Positions 18,804 through 28,856 are shown, numbered from the stretch's first letter. The stretch is DNA of 64,000 nucleotides from Mesorhizobium sp. Pch-S (GCF_004136315.1 NZ_CP029562.1:6099501-6163500), one strand, 5' to 3'. The notes: generated from the letters alone by a model not told the origin. Made by a program: numbers and translations.

Positions 18804-19613
18804 TCAGCCGTTGGCGGCGGCGACCGCACGCTTTGCCATGACGCTGATCAGGTTTGCCCGGTAGTCGGCCGACGCATGCATATCCGTCATCAGGTTGTCC
18901 GCCGATATCCTGGCACCCGCGACCGCCGATGGATCAAACGACCCGGCCAATGCGGCCTCGATCGTCTTCGCGCGGAAGACGCCATTGTCGCCGGCTCCGG
19001 TGACGGCGACGCGCACGTCATCCTTGCCGGTCGCCTTGCCCTTGGTCACGAACACACCAACAATGGCATAGCGCGAGGCAGGGTTGCGGAACTTCTGGTA
19101 TGCCGCCTTGGCGGGCGCGGTGAAGGTCACCGCCGTAACGATTTCGCCGTCCTTCAGGATCGTCTCGAACAGCCCCTTGAAGAACTTTTCGGCGGCTATC
19201 TCGCGCTTGTTGGTGACGATCGTTGCCCCCAATGCCACCATGGCGGCCGGATAGTCGGCGGCCGGATCATTGTTGGCGATCGAGCCGCCGATCGTGCCGC
19301 GGTGACGCACTGCCGGATCGCCGATCATCGAAGCCAGTTCGGCCAATGCCGGACAAGCCTTCTGCAGCTTGGCATCGGTGGAAACCTCGTAATGCGTTGT
19401 GGCCGCGCCGATGGTGACGGTCTTGCCGCTGACCTTGATGCCCTTCAGCGCGGCTATTCTGGACACGTCCACAAGATCCGACGGCGCCGCAAGGCGTGTT
19501 TTCATGGCCGGGATCAACGTCATGCCACCCGAAAGCAGCTTGGCATCATCGGTTTTCAGCAGTTTCACCGCATCGGCGACGGAATTGGCGCGATGGTAGT
19601 TGACGGAGTACAT
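18804..19613 (-). CDS. coxM: Molybdenum hydroxylase FAD-binding (medium) subunit
   Basis: A 269-residue FAD subunit of the xanthine dehydrogenase/CO dehydrogenase family. The two flavin-binding loops are SGGMTLIPAMK (residues ~28-38) and HRGTIGGSIANNDPAADYPA (~103-122). The C-terminal CO_deh_flav domain is complete. It passes electrons from the Fe-S subunit to a quinone or other acceptor. Third gene of the S-L-M cluster, 104 bases after coxL, a gap containing a stem-loop repeat. A GGGAG ribosome site precedes the start. Confidence 0.88.
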   Translation of the reverse strand: MYSVNYHRANSVADAVKLLKTDDAKLLSGGMTLIPAMKTRLAAPSDLVDVSRIAALKGIKVSGKTVTIGAATTHYEVSTDAKLQKACPALAELASMIGDPAVRHRGTIGGSIANNDPAADYPAAMVALGATIVTNKREIAAEKFFKGLFETILKDGEIVTAVTFTAPAKAAYQKFRNPASRYAIVGVFVTKGKATGKDDVRVAVTGAGDNGVFRAKTIEAALAGSFDPSAVAGARISADNLMTDMHASADYRANLISVMAKRAVAAANG

Positions 19614-19638
19614 GGTTTCTTTCTCCCTTCGGGAGAGA

Positions 19639-19714
19639 GTGAGTAGCGAATAGTGAGTAGGGAATTCTTTCCCACACCGCCGCTCTGCTCACCACTCCCT
19701 ATTCGCTATTCACT
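19639..19714. repeat. Long stem-loop between coxL and coxM
   Basis: AGTGAGTAGCGAATAG plus GGGA on the left (19639-19664) pairs with TCCCTATTCGCTATTCACT on the right (19695-19713), with one G/T-type mismatch and a six-base bulge, around a GC-rich loop. It fills the gap between the two cox genes and may act as an attenuating or mRNA-protecting hairpin; the TAGCGAATAG core looks like a dispersed repeat. Confidence 0.55.
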
Positions 19715-19717
19715 TCC

Positions 19718-22060
19718 TCAGTGTTTCTGCGCCGCCGCCCACACCCTTGAAGGCGAGGCCGGCATGGTGAAATCGGCGATGCCCAAGGCATCGGTAAGGG
19801 CATTTATGACCGCGGGAGGCGAGCCTATGGCACCTGCCTCGCCGCAGCCCTTGATGCCGAGAGGATTGCCGGGGCACGGCGTGTTCGAGGTCGAAACCTT
19901 GAAGGACGGCAGGTCGCCGGCACGCGGCATGGTGTAATCCATGTAGCTTGCCGTCAGCAGCTGGCCGCTGGCATCGTAGAAAGCGCCTTCCAGCAAAGCC
20001 TGGCCCACGCCTTGCGCAATGCCGCCATGCACCTGCCCCTCGACGATCATCGGATTGATGATGTTGCCGAAATCGTCAGCCGCCACGAACTGGATGATCT
20101 CGGTCAGGCCGGTTTCCGGATCGACCTCGAGCTCGCAGATGTAGCAACCTGCCGGGAAGGTGAAATTGGTCGGATCGTAGAAGGCCGTCTCCTTGAGGCC
20201 GGCCTCCATGCCACCCGGCAGATTGTGCGCGGTGTAGGCGGCGAGCGCCATCTGGAACCACGGCACGTTCTTGTCGGTTCCGGCCACTTTCAGCGCGCCG
20301 TTCTCGATGACGATGTCACCTTCGTCGGCTTCCATAAGATGCGCCGCGATCTTCTTGGCCTTGGCCTCGACCTTGTCGAGAGCCTTGACGATGGCACTCA
20401 TGCCGACAGCTCCCGAACGCGAGCCATAGGTGCCCATGCCCATCTGCACCTTGTCCGTGTCGCCGTGGACGATGCTGATGGAGTCGATCGGCAGGCCGAA
20501 GCGTCCGGCGACCAGCTGTGCGAAGGTGGTCTCATGGCCCTGGCCGTGACTGTGCGAACCGGTCAGCACCTCAATGGTACCAACCGCATTGACGCGCACT
20601 TCAGCCGATTCCCACAAGCCGACGCCGGCGCCCAGGGAGCCGACCGCCGCCGACGGCGCGATGCCGCAGGCTTCGATGTAACAGCTCATGCCGATGCCAC
20701 GCAGCTTGCCAGCCTTCCTGGCCTTGTCGCGCCGCTTGGTGAAACCGGCATAGTCGGCGGCTTTCATGGCGGCTTCGAGCGAAGCGCCATAGTCGCCGGC
20801 GTCGTAACACATGATCACCGGTGTCTGATGCGGGAACTGGGTAATGAAATTGATACGTCTCAGTTCCGCGGGAGACACGCCGAGTTCTCGCGCAGCCGTT
20901 TCGATCGTGCGCTCGAGCAGATAGGTCGCTTCCGGTCGTCCGGCCCCGCGATAGGCGTCAACGGGCGCGGTGTTGGTATAAACGGTGCGCACATTGGCGT
21001 GGATGGCAGGGATGTTGTACTGGCCCGACAACAGCGTGGCGTAGAGATAGGTCGGCACCGAAGACGAAAAGAGCGACATGTAGGCGCCGAGATTGGCGAC
21101 GGTATCGACCTTCAGGCCGGTGATGCGGTTGTTCTTGTCGAAGGCCATCTCCACCGTCGAGTGATGGTCGCGGCCATGCGCGTCGGTCAGGAAGCTCTCG
21201 GTACGGTCGGCGACCCATTTCACCGGCACGCCCGCCTTCTTGGAAGCCCACAGGCAGACGACTTCTTCCGGATAGATGAAGATCTTGGAGCCGAAACCGC
21301 CACCGACATCGGGGGCGATCACACGCAGTTTGTTTTCCGGCGCAACGTTGTAGAAGGCGCTCATCACCAAGCGTGCGACATGCGGGTTCTGTGATGTCGT
21401 CCAGCAGGTGTAATGATCCTCCCCCTTGTCGTAATGCCCGAGCGCCGCGCGCGGCTCCATGGCGTTGGGAACCAGGCGGTTGTTGACGATCTTCATGCGG
21501 GTGACATGATGCGCCGCCTTGATGGCAGCATCCGTCGCCTTGGCGTCGCCGATCTCCCAGTCGAAGATCAGGTTGTTCTCGGCTTCGGGATGCAGCTGTG
21601 GCGCACCCTTCTCCAGCGCCCTCACCGCATCGACGACGGCTTTCAGTTCCTTGTAAGTGACCTCGACAGCCTCTGCAGCATCGCGCGCCTCGCCCTTGGT
21701 GTCGGCGATCACAATCGCTACCGCATCACCAACATAACGAACGCGGTCGAAGGCGAGTGGCGACCAGGCCCCCATCTTCATCGGCGAACCATCCTTTGAG
21801 TGGATCATCCAGCCACAGATGAGATTGCCGATACCGTCCGCCTTCAATTCCTTGCCGGTCAGGACGGCGACGACGCCAGGCATGGCCTGCGCCTGTTTGA
21901 CATCGATCTTCTTGATCTGCGCATGCGCATGTGGGCTGCGCACGAAGACCGCATGTTTCATGCCGGGAACCACCATGTCGTCGACATAACGGCCGGCGCC
22001 GGTGATGAAGCGCTTGTCTTCCTTGCGAGTGACGCGAGCGCCAATTCCTTCCATACCCAT
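19718..22060 (-). CDS. coxL: Molybdenum hydroxylase large subunit, form II CoxL-like
   Basis: A 780-residue molybdopterin cytosine dinucleotide subunit. The active-site loop is AYRGAGRPE (residues 369-377), the signature of form II (BMS) CoxL proteins, not AYRCSFR of true aerobic CO dehydrogenase. DVGGGFGSK near 252 and the catalytic Glu in [11 protein letters not shown] (Glu ~741) are present, so it should be active. Form II enzymes include other aldehyde or purine oxidising hydroxylases, so CO oxidation is doubtful. The start is taken as ATG 22060 with GGAGGAG upstream. It lies between coxS and coxM. Confidence 0.9.
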   Translation of the reverse strand: MGMEGIGARVTRKEDKRFITGAGRYVDDMVVPGMKHAVFVRSPHAHAQIKKIDVKQAQAMPGVVAVLTGKELKADGIGNLICGWMIHSKDGSPMKMGAWSPLAFDRVRYVGDAVAIVIADTKGEARDAAEAVEVTYKELKAVVDAVRALEKGAPQLHPEAENNLIFDWEIGDAKATDAAIKAAHHVTRMKIVNNRLVPNAMEPRAALGHYDKGEDHYTCWTTSQNPHVARLVMSAFYNVAPENKLRVIAPDVGGGFGSKIFIYPEEVVCLWASKKAGVPVKWVADRTESFLTDAHGRDHHSTVEMAFDKNNRITGLKVDTVANLGAYMSLFSSSVPTYLYATLLSGQYNIPAIHANVRTVYTNTAPVDAYRGAGRPEATYLLERTIETAARELGVSPAELRRINFITQFPHQTPVIMCYDAGDYGASLEAAMKAADYAGFTKRRDKARKAGKLRGIGMSCYIEACGIAPSAAVGSLGAGVGLWESAEVRVNAVGTIEVLTGSHSHGQGHETTFAQLVAGRFGLPIDSISIVHGDTDKVQMGMGTYGSRSGAVGMSAIVKALDKVEAKAKKIAAHLMEADEGDIVIENGALKVAGTDKNVPWFQMALAAYTAHNLPGGMEAGLKETAFYDPTNFTFPAGCYICELEVDPETGLTEIIQFVAADDFGNIINPMIVEGQVHGGIAQGVGQALLEGAFYDASGQLLTASYMDYTMPRAGDLPSFKVSTSNTPCPGNPLGIKGCGEAGAIGSPPAVINALTDALGIADFTMPASPSRVWAAAQKH

Positions 22061-22184
22061 CAAAATTCTCCTCCGGAACCTTGAAGTGAATTCGTTCTGG
22101 CCGGTTCAGCCGCGCTTTGCGACCAGTCCCTGATCGATTTGCAGCAATGGGCAGACGCCGGCCGGTTGTTCGCCTTGGTGCTGC

Positions 22185-22685
22185 TCAGGCAGCCTTCTTC
22201 GCCTTTGGCTTCGATGCCTTCGACATCGCTTGAGAAGCAGCCAGTATCGCCTTGACGATGTTATGGTATCCGGTGCAGCGGCAGATGTTGCCTTCAAGCT
22301 CTGCGCGCACCGTTGCCTCGTCGAGTCCCTCGGGATGACGCGCAATCATGTCCGTCGCAGTCATGATCATGCCCGGGGTGCAAAAGCCGCACTGCAGGCC
22401 ATGATGTTCCTTGAAGGCTGCCTGCACGGGATGCAGGTCCGCACCGTTGGCGATGCCTTCGATGGTCACGACTGTCGAACCGGATGCCTGGGCGGCCAGC
22501 ATCGAGCAGGATTTCACCGCCTTGCCATCGACATGGACGACACAAGCGCCGCACTGCGAGGTATCACAACCGACATGCGTGCCGGTCAGTCCTTGATGTT
22601 CGCGTAGAAAATGAACCAGAAGCGTGCGGTCCTCGACGGTGGCGCGCACCTGTCTGCCGTTCACGGTCAACGAAATGTCCGACAT
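22185..22685 (-). CDS. coxS: Molybdenum hydroxylase 2Fe-2S (small) subunit
   Basis: A 166-residue protein with two [2Fe-2S] domains. The plant-type cluster is bound by CDTSQCGAC plus the later Cys in VKSC (residues ~40-60); the second cluster by CGFCTPG and CRCTGY (~98-140). The last ~20 residues are Lys/Ala rich ([12 protein letters not shown]), unusual for the family. First gene of the cluster, with GGGAGG upstream of the start at 22685. The stop is 124 bases before coxL. Confidence 0.9.
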   Translation of the reverse strand: MSDISLTVNGRQVRATVEDRTLLVHFLREHQGLTGTHVGCDTSQCGACVVHVDGKAVKSCSMLAAQASGSTVVTIEGIANGADLHPVQAAFKEHHGLQCGFCTPGMIMTATDMIARHPEGLDEATVRAELEGNICRCTGYHNIVKAILAASQAMSKASKPKAKKAA

Positions 22686-22716
22686 GAAGCCTCCCTGGGT
22701 GTTCAACCTCGGTAGA

Positions 22717-22745
22717 CTGCCGGTTTCCTCCGGACGGACCGGCAG
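22717..22745. promoter_or_regulatory. Inverted repeat in the cox/FIST divergent region
   Basis: CTGCCGGT (22717-22724) and ACCGGCAG (22738-22745) are perfect complements with a 13-base spacer, 32 bases upstream of coxS and 150 bases from the FIST gene. It could be a regulator site for the divergent genes or a leader hairpin. The NarL-type regulator at 25512 is a candidate binder by proximity only. Confidence 0.35.
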
Positions 22746-22897
22746 ACCGCTATTCTTGTGTTCTGGAATCGCTTGGAAATTCGCTCCCAACATCTCCGTT
22801 TTGCGAGAATGCAATCCGGCCAATACGCCGTATATTGTACTTTCGGTCACGGGCTCAGGACAGCCCCCATTGCCATTCGGGGAGGCCTATTGCAACA

Positions 22898-24112
22898 ATG
22901 CGGGCGGCGTTGAGGAGCGCCGACAAAATTGGGGAGGAGAAGCTGGTCGCTTCGCGGACGCGCTATGCGTGCGGCCTGTCGGCGCTCACTTCAAGCGAGC
23001 CCGATGCGGAACATTTTGCGGCCGAAATCGCTCGGGAAGCCGATGCGATCGGTGCCGGCTACATGTTGCTGTTTTTCTCGCAAAGCCTGATCGATGCGCA
23101 GACGCTCGCGGATGCGCTGAAACGACATGTCCCTGCCCTGGCCTACGCCGCCTGCTCCACCGCCGGCGAGATCACGCCGGATGGGTTGGAAGAAGGCCAT
23201 ATGCTGGCGATGCTGCTGCCTTCGGCCACCTTCACCGTTGCCAGCGCCATGGTGCAGGACCTGTCGTCATCGGCGATGGACGGCATCACCGGCGAGGTGG
23301 AGGTGCTGCGACGCACGCTGCGCGCCACCAGCAAATATGCGCGTGCCGGCAATGTCTTCGCGCTCTGTTTCATCGACGGCCTGTCCTACGCGGAAGAAGC
23401 CGTCACGTCGGCGATCCACTGGGGCCTGGACGACATCCCGTTGCTCGGCGGGTCGGCCGGCGACGATCTCAAATTCGAGACCACCACGCTGATCAGCAAT
23501 GGCCTTGTCGCTTCCGACTGCGCCATTGTCGTGCTCATCGCCACGACCATCCCGTTCCACGTCTTCAAAACCGACAATTTCGTACCGACTGACGAAAAAC
23601 TGGTGGTGACGGCGTCCGATCCCGATCACCGCATCGTGCGCGAATTCAACGCCGATGTCGCAGCCACCGAATATGCCGCCGCCGTCGGTGTCGTGCAGCA
23701 GACGCTGACGCCATTCTCCTTCGCCTCGCACCCGGTCGTGGTGAAGGTGGGTGGCGAGTACTACTGCCGTTCCATCCAGAAGATGAATTCGGATGGCTCG
23801 CTGTCCTTCTTCTGCGCCATCGACGACGGTGTGGTCCTGTCCGTCGCCCAGCCCCTGGGAATGGTCGAGACCACCAAGGCCACGCTCAAGGATGTCGAGG
23901 CCAAGCTGGGTCCCATCGACATGATCCTCGGCTTCGATTGCGTCCTGCGCCGGCTGGATGCCCGCAACCGCCAGGTATTCCGCGACATTTCCGAACTCTA
24001 TCGCGCGAACAAGGTGATCGGCTTCGGCACCTATGGCGAACAATACCGCTCCATGCACCTCAACCAGACATTCACCGGCATCGCCTTCGGGCACCCACAG
24101 GCCGCAGAGTAA
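22898..24112 (+). CDS. FIST domain sensory protein
   Basis: A ~404-residue protein with an N-terminal FIST domain (YACGLSALTSSEPDAEHFAAEIA ... ACSTAGEITPDG ... PLLGGSAGDD) and a FIST C-terminal domain (VVVKVGGEYYCRSIQKMN ... ILGFDCVLRRLDA ... GFGTYGEQYRSMHLNQTFTGIAFG). FIST domains are proposed to bind small ligands such as amino acids. The hybrid histidine kinase gene starts five bases after its stop, so it probably supplies the input for that kinase. Start is uncertain; ATG 22898 with GGGGAGG twelve bases upstream is preferred over an earlier ATG. Confidence 0.85.
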   Translation: MRAALRSADKIGEEKLVASRTRYACGLSALTSSEPDAEHFAAEIAREADAIGAGYMLLFFSQSLIDAQTLADALKRHVPALAYAACSTAGEITPDGLEEGHMLAMLLPSATFTVASAMVQDLSSSAMDGITGEVEVLRRTLRATSKYARAGNVFALCFIDGLSYAEEAVTSAIHWGLDDIPLLGGSAGDDLKFETTTLISNGLVASDCAIVVLIATTIPFHVFKTDNFVPTDEKLVVTASDPDHRIVREFNADVAATEYAAAVGVVQQTLTPFSFASHPVVVKVGGEYYCRSIQKMNSDGSLSFFCAIDDGVVLSVAQPLGMVETTKATLKDVEAKLGPIDMILGFDCVLRRLDARNRQVFRDISELYRANKVIGFGTYGEQYRSMHLNQTFTGIAFGHPQAAE

Positions 24113-24117
24113 GCCCG

Positions 24118-25452
24118 ATGCCGCTCAACGACATCCGGGACATAGAACGACTGAAGAAGATCAACGCGGCACTGGTCAGCCGCGTCGAACGTTCGATGGA
24201 TCAGCAAGGCAACGCGTTCTCATTGTTCCAGACCGCGATTTCGCTGGAAAATCGTGTGCGCATGCGCACGGAGGAACTGCACTCCACCTTGCGCCGGCTG
24301 GAACAGTCGAACATGGCGCTTTCGGTCGCCAAGGAAAGCGCCGAACACGCCAATCTTTCCAAGACCCGGTTCCTGGCAGCCGCCAGCCATGACGTGCTGC
24401 AACCGTTGAACGCCGCCCATCTGTCGGTATCGGCGTTGGCCGAACTGCAGACGTCAGAGGAAGGCCGCAAGCTGGTTCGTCAGGTCGAGCGTTCACTGCA
24501 GACCATGGAAGACCTGCTGCATACATTGCTCGACATCTCCAAGCTGGATGCCGGCGTGGTCGAACCCGAGACGACCGACGTCAATCTGGAGACGCTGTTT
24601 TCAGCCTTGCGCTCGGACTTCCAGCCTATTGCCGAAACCAAGGGGCTTTCACTGCGGTTCCGCCCGGCGGCAATCGCGGTCCGGTCCGACCGCACGCTTC
24701 TGCGCCGCATCTTGCAGAACATCCTTTCCAACGCGCTCCGCTATACACGGCAGGGCGGCGTGCTTGTCGGCACACGCCAGCGCGGAAACATCATACGCAT
24801 CGATGTTGCGGACACTGGCTGCGGCATTCCCGAGGATCAACGCGAAGCGGTATTCGAGGAATTTCATCGCGGCACACGAATGCCGGATGCCGAACTGGCC
24901 AGTGGTGGCCTTGGACTCGGACTGGCCATCGTCAGGCGCATGGCTGGCGCACTCGGCCATCCCGTAACCTTTTCCTCCACCGTCGGGCGCGGCACGATCT
25001 TTCACATCGATGTGCCCGTTTCCGCGCACTCGGTCCCGGAACCGGGGACAGTCGAGATCGAGCGGCAGCCAGGGTATGGCCTCTTCGGCACCAAGGTCCT
25101 GCTCGTGGAGAACGATGCAGACGTGCTGGCTGCCATGACCTCGTTGCTGGAGCGCTGGCAATGCACGGTACGCGCGGCGACGTCGACCGACGAGGCACTG
25201 GACGCACTGGGCGATACAGACTGGGTGCCCGACATCATCATCGCTGACCAGCACCTTGAGGGCGGCGACCTCGGCACCATGACGGTGTCGCAGGTGCGCG
25301 ATTATCTCGGCCGTGCCGTTCCCGCCCTGCTCGTCACGGCCGATCCCTCGGAAAGCGTCGTGAATGCCGCCCGTGCCGCTGGCATCGAATTCATGCGCAA
25401 ACCGTTGAAACCGGCACAACTTCGAGCGCTGCTGGCGCATCTGCTGGCGTAG
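24118..25452 (+). CDS. Hybrid sensor histidine kinase
   Basis: A 444-residue soluble kinase. An N-terminal coiled-coil-like region (residues ~10-80) leads to the phosphoacceptor SHDVLQPLNAA (His 91). The ATPase domain has NILSNALRYTRQGG (N box), DVADTGCGIPEDQ (G1) and GGLGLGLAIVRRM (G2). A C-terminal receiver (~325-444) starts VLLVENDADV, with the likely phospho-Asp in IIIADQHLEGG and Lys in FMRKPL. No membrane segment or PAS domain is seen, so signal input probably comes from the FIST protein. The layout resembles FIST/NahK-ErcS'-type pairs of pseudomonads. Confidence 0.9.
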   Translation: MPLNDIRDIERLKKINAALVSRVERSMDQQGNAFSLFQTAISLENRVRMRTEELHSTLRRLEQSNMALSVAKESAEHANLSKTRFLAAASHDVLQPLNAAHLSVSALAELQTSEEGRKLVRQVERSLQTMEDLLHTLLDISKLDAGVVEPETTDVNLETLFSALRSDFQPIAETKGLSLRFRPAAIAVRSDRTLLRRILQNILSNALRYTRQGGVLVGTRQRGNIIRIDVADTGCGIPEDQREAVFEEFHRGTRMPDAELASGGLGLGLAIVRRMAGALGHPVTFSSTVGRGTIFHIDVPVSAHSVPEPGTVEIERQPGYGLFGTKVLLVENDADVLAAMTSLLERWQCTVRAATSTDEALDALGDTDWVPDIIIADQHLEGGDLGTMTVSQVRDYLGRAVPALLVTADPSESVVNAARAAGIEFMRKPLKPAQLRALLAHLLA

Positions 25453-25511
25453 GAGGGCAGCCAGGGAAATAGGGCAACAAAGATGATGCTTTGCCCTGCT
25501 GCCTTACTCCG

Positions 25512-26195
25512 CTAGAACCCCTGCTGATCCCGGAACAATTCAGCGTTGTCGAGTTTCGACACCTCGATCACCGCCTGCGTGCGGCTGTACACGTTGAGCT
25601 TGCGCAGGATTTCCGAGACATGCGCCTTCACCGTCGTCTCGCCAACCTGCAGTTCATAGGCGATCTGCTTGTTCAGCATGCCCTGGCGCAGCATCTGCAG
25701 CACCCGCAACTGCTGCGGGGTCAGGCGTGACAGCCGCTGCACCATGTCAGCGCGATCGCTGCTTTCCGTGTCAGGCTGTTCGGCCGTGTAGGTGTCAGGC
25801 ACATAGATCGCGCCTTCCATAACGGAGCGGATGGCTGCCGCGAGATCGTCCTTGCGCACCGATTTTGGAATGAAGCCCGCAGCTCCATAGGACAGGGCCT
25901 CGGAAATGATCTTGGGATCCTCATAGCCGGAGACGATCACGACCGGCAGGTGGGGATAGCGCGTACGCAATTGCAGCAGCCCTTCGAAACCATGGACGTC
26001 GGGCATGGAAAGGTCGAGCAGCGCGAGGTCGAATGGCCGCGCGTCGGTCAGCAATTCGACCGCCTCACCGATCGAACGGGCCTCGACGGTGTCAACCTCG
26101 GGATAGGCCATGCGCACGGCACTGTGCAGCGCCTCCCGAAACAGCGGGTGATCGTCGATAATCAGAAATCTTGCGACTTCGCTCGCTGCACTCAT
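25512..26195 (-). CDS. NarL/LuxR family response regulator
   Basis: A 227-residue regulator. The receiver begins FLIIDDHPLFREAL, phospho-Asp is in LALLDLSMPDVHG, and Thr/Lys equivalents are in VVIVSGYEDP and FIPKSV. The C-terminal LuxR HTH is LTPQQLRVLQMLRQGMLNKQIAYELQVGETTVKAHVSEILRKL. It is convergent with the FIST/kinase pair (60 bases apart) and is the probable phosphate acceptor of the hybrid kinase. The start is ambiguous: ATG 26195 fits the receiver edge; ATG 26225 would add ten residues. Confidence 0.86.
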   Translation of the reverse strand: MSAASEVARFLIIDDHPLFREALHSAVRMAYPEVDTVEARSIGEAVELLTDARPFDLALLDLSMPDVHGFEGLLQLRTRYPHLPVVIVSGYEDPKIISEALSYGAAGFIPKSVRKDDLAAAIRSVMEGAIYVPDTYTAEQPDTESSDRADMVQRLSRLTPQQLRVLQMLRQGMLNKQIAYELQVGETTVKAHVSEILRKLNVYSRTQAVIEVSKLDNAELFRDQQGF

Positions 26196-26260
26196 GGCCG
26201 CACTTGCCCCGATCTCGGTCGTCATGAGGCAACATACGCCTGCACCGACAATCCGTTCAT

Positions 26261-26282
26261 TAGCCAATAGTACATTGGCAAG
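26261..26282. promoter_or_regulatory. Inverted repeat between the NarL regulator and the gentisate-pathway genes
   Basis: TTAGCCAAT and ATTGGCAA arms surround AGTAC (GCCAAT 26263-26268, ATTGGC 26274-26279). It lies in the 225-base divergent gap, 66 bases above the regulator start and 140 above the next gene, and may be an operator for either side. Confidence 0.35.
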
Positions 26283-26420
26283 GCGATCGTGCCAGTCTGC
26301 CACGAACAATCAACTGTTGATCGCAGGAGGCATCCGGTTTGCGGAATGTGATGCCTTGCCCCTCGATCCAAAACAACCGAATGTGCGCGCGATCGAGATG
26401 CCGGGATCGGCAGGGAAAGG

Positions 26421-27122
26421 ATGAGACATGAGCCATTTGCCTTGGCGACACCACCAACACCGTCTGTCGCCATCGCCGGCTCATCCGCGCGGTTCCCGGT
26501 GCGGCGTATCTTCTGCGTAGGTCGCAACTATGCCGCCCATGCGCGCGAGCTTGGCAATGACGAGCGCGATCCACCCTTCTTCTTCACCAAACCCGCCGAT
26601 GCCGTGGTCGATTCCGGACAGACGATTCCCTATCCCGCCCTGACGAAGAACCTGCATCACGAGATCGAGCTGGTGGCCGCCATCGGCAAGGGTGGTTTCC
26701 GGATCCCCGTTGCTGAGGCCCTGGATCATGTCTGGGGCTATGGCGTCGGCATCGACCTGACACGCCGGGACCTGCAGGACGAAGCGAAGAAGGCCGCGAG
26801 GCCATGGGATTGGGCCAAAGCTTTCGACCTCTCGGCACCCTGCGGGCCACTGGTGCCGTCCGCGCAATCCGGTCATCCCCAGAAGGGCCGGATCTGGCTT
26901 TCGGTGAACGGCGCGGTCAAGCAGGAAGGCGATCTCGAGGAGCTCATCTGGCCAATCGCCGACATAGTGGCCATCTGCAGCGAGGCGATGGAGCTTGCCC
27001 CCGGCGATCTCATTTTCACCGGCACGCCGGCCGGCGTCGGTCCGCTCGTCGCCGGCGACCGGATCAGCGGTGGGGTCGACGGCATCGGCTCGATCGAACT
27101 CGCCATAGGGCAACCTCGATGA
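26421..27122 (+). CDS. nagK: Fumarylacetoacetate hydrolase family, probable fumarylpyruvate hydrolase
   Basis: A 233-residue FAH-family hydrolase that would split fumarylpyruvate to fumarate and pyruvate. The segments IFCVGRNYAAHARELGND, PPFFFTKPADAVV, NLHHEIELVAAIGKGG, DHVWGYGVGIDLTRRDLQ and IFTGTPAGVGP match the NagK subgroup of the gentisate pathway in order and spacing. HEIEL holds the metal-binding acids. Its stop overlaps the start of the maleylpyruvate isomerase gene (ATGA), which strongly supports the pathway. A GGCAGGGA ribosome site precedes the start. Gentisate dioxygenase is not in the window. Confidence 0.82.
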   Translation: MRHEPFALATPPTPSVAIAGSSARFPVRRIFCVGRNYAAHARELGNDERDPPFFFTKPADAVVDSGQTIPYPALTKNLHHEIELVAAIGKGGFRIPVAEALDHVWGYGVGIDLTRRDLQDEAKKAARPWDWAKAFDLSAPCGPLVPSAQSGHPQKGRIWLSVNGAVKQEGDLEELIWPIADIVAICSEAMELAPGDLIFTGTPAGVGPLVAGDRISGGVDGIGSIELAIGQPR

Positions 27123-27772
27123 GTGAAATCGTCCTGCACAACTACTACCGCTCGTCGACTTCCTACCGCGTCCGCATCGCGCTCGATATGAAGGGCATCG
27201 CCTATACCTATGTGCCGCACCACCTGCGTCACGGCGAGCATCTCGAGCCCGCCTATCTCTCGGTCAACCCGCAGGGGCTGGTTCCGGCGCTGATCTGGGA
27301 TGACGGCACCTTGCTCACCCAGTCGCTCGCCATCATCGAGTTTCTGGACGAGACCAGACCGGAGCCGGCACTGCTTCCCAAGGATGTCGCCGGCCGCGCC
27401 CGCGTGCGCATGCTCTCCCAGATGATCGCCTGCGATATCCATCCGGTGAACAATCTGCGCGTGTTGACCAGCCTCCGCACGGTGTTCGGCGCTGGCGACG
27501 AGGACGTCGTCAACTGGTTCCGTCACTGGGTCAACGAAGGCTTCCAACCTCTTGAGAAGATGTTGTCTTCGTCACCACAAACGGGAACGTTCTGCCACGA
27601 AGAGACGCCGGGGCTGGCCGACATATGCCTGGTCGCTCAGGTCGCCAACAACGCGCGTTTCGGCGTCGACATGTCTCCTTATCCCGTCATCTCGCGCATC
27701 AATGCCGCCTGCATGGAGCTGCCCGCTTTCCAGAAGGCAGCACCGCAGAACCAGCCCGACGCGGAGAGCTAG
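27119..27772 (+). CDS. nagL: Maleylpyruvate (or maleylacetoacetate) isomerase, zeta-class GST
   Basis: A 217-residue zeta-class glutathione transferase. The GSH site [18 protein letters not shown] (residues ~10-27) is the isomerase signature, followed by [22 protein letters not shown] and [12 protein letters not shown]. The reaction is cis-trans isomerisation of maleylpyruvate (gentisate route) or maleylacetoacetate (homogentisate route). The four-base overlap with a NagK-like hydrolase favours the former. MaiA is the alternative name. Confidence 0.85.
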   Translation: MSEIVLHNYYRSSTSYRVRIALDMKGIAYTYVPHHLRHGEHLEPAYLSVNPQGLVPALIWDDGTLLTQSLAIIEFLDETRPEPALLPKDVAGRARVRMLSQMIACDIHPVNNLRVLTSLRTVFGAGDEDVVNWFRHWVNEGFQPLEKMLSSSPQTGTFCHEETPGLADICLVAQVANNARFGVDMSPYPVISRINAACMELPAFQKAAPQNQPDAES

Positions 27773-27815
27773 CCCCTGCATTGCCCAAGAAAAAGACTTT
27801 GAACGGAGACTACCG

Positions 27816-28856
27816 ATGAAGGCCGTCGTGTTCGAAAAATTCGGGGAAACACCGGTGATCCGCACTGTGCCGGATCCTGTTCCCTCGCCCGACGGCGTGG
27901 TGATCAAGGTCGCCGCGACCGGGCTGTGCCGAAGCGACTGGCACGGCTGGATGGGGCACGATCCAGATATCCGCCTGCCGCATGTGCCAGGGCATGAACT
28001 TGCCGGCATCGTCGTGGCCGCGGGCCGCCAGGTGCACAACTGGAAAGCCGGCGCGCGTGTGACCGTGCCGTTCGTGGCAGCCTGCGGCCATTGCTTCGAG
28101 TGCGCCTCCGGCAATCACCAGGTCTGTGAGCACCAGTTCCAGCCCGGTTTTTCGGCATGGGGTTCCTATGCCGAATATGTCGCGATCGATCACGCCGACA
28201 CCAATCTGGTTGCCATTCCCGAAGAAATGGACTTCGCCACGGCTGCCAGCCTCGGTTGCCGGTTCGTGACGTCCTTTCGTGCCGTGGTCGACCAGGGCCG
28301 TGTCACGCCCGGCGAATGGGTGGCCGTGCATGGCTGCGGTGGAGTTGGCCTGTCGGCGATCATGATCGCCAATGCCATGGGCGCAAACGTCGTGGCGATC
28401 GACCTCACCAGCGAGAAGCTCGAGCTGGCAAGGAAACTGGGAGCCGTCGCCACGATCAACGCATCGGAAACGTCCAATGTGGTGAAGGCGGTGAAGCAGA
28501 TCACCAATGGTGGGGCCCATATGTCGATGGATGCACTCGGCCATCCGACGACATCCTACAACTCGATCTCCAATTTGCGCCGCCGTGGCCGGCATGTGCA
28601 AGTTGGCTTGATGCTTGGCGATCACGCCAAGGCGGCGGTTCCGATGGCCAAGATCATCGCCCACGAACTCGAAATCCGCGGCAGCCACGGCATGCAGGCA
28701 TTCCGCTACGGTGCGATGATGGAAATGATCAAGACCGGCAAGCTGCGGCCCGACCTGTTGATCGGCAGGACCTACAGCCTAGACGAGGCCCCGGCAGCGC
28801 TGATGGCGATGGGCAATTTCGAGGGCACGGGCATCGGCGTGGTGACGCAGTTCTGA
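27816..28856 (+). CDS. Zinc-dependent alcohol dehydrogenase family protein
   Basis: A 346-residue medium-chain dehydrogenase. Catalytic zinc ligands are in [11 protein letters not shown] and PGHELAGIV; the structural zinc site is [16 protein letters not shown]. The cofactor loop [26 protein letters not shown] ends in Asp, which points to NAD. It follows the isomerase gene by 43 bases with a weak GGAG site and may be co-transcribed. The substrate is unknown; an aromatic alcohol or sugar alcohol are both possible. Confidence 0.85.
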   Translation: MKAVVFEKFGETPVIRTVPDPVPSPDGVVIKVAATGLCRSDWHGWMGHDPDIRLPHVPGHELAGIVVAAGRQVHNWKAGARVTVPFVAACGHCFECASGNHQVCEHQFQPGFSAWGSYAEYVAIDHADTNLVAIPEEMDFATAASLGCRFVTSFRAVVDQGRVTPGEWVAVHGCGGVGLSAIMIANAMGANVVAIDLTSEKLELARKLGAVATINASETSNVVKAVKQITNGGAHMSMDALGHPTTSYNSISNLRRRGRHVQVGLMLGDHAKAAVPMAKIIAHELEIRGSHGMQAFRYGAMMEMIKTGKLRPDLLIGRTYSLDEAPAALMAMGNFEGTGIGVVTQF

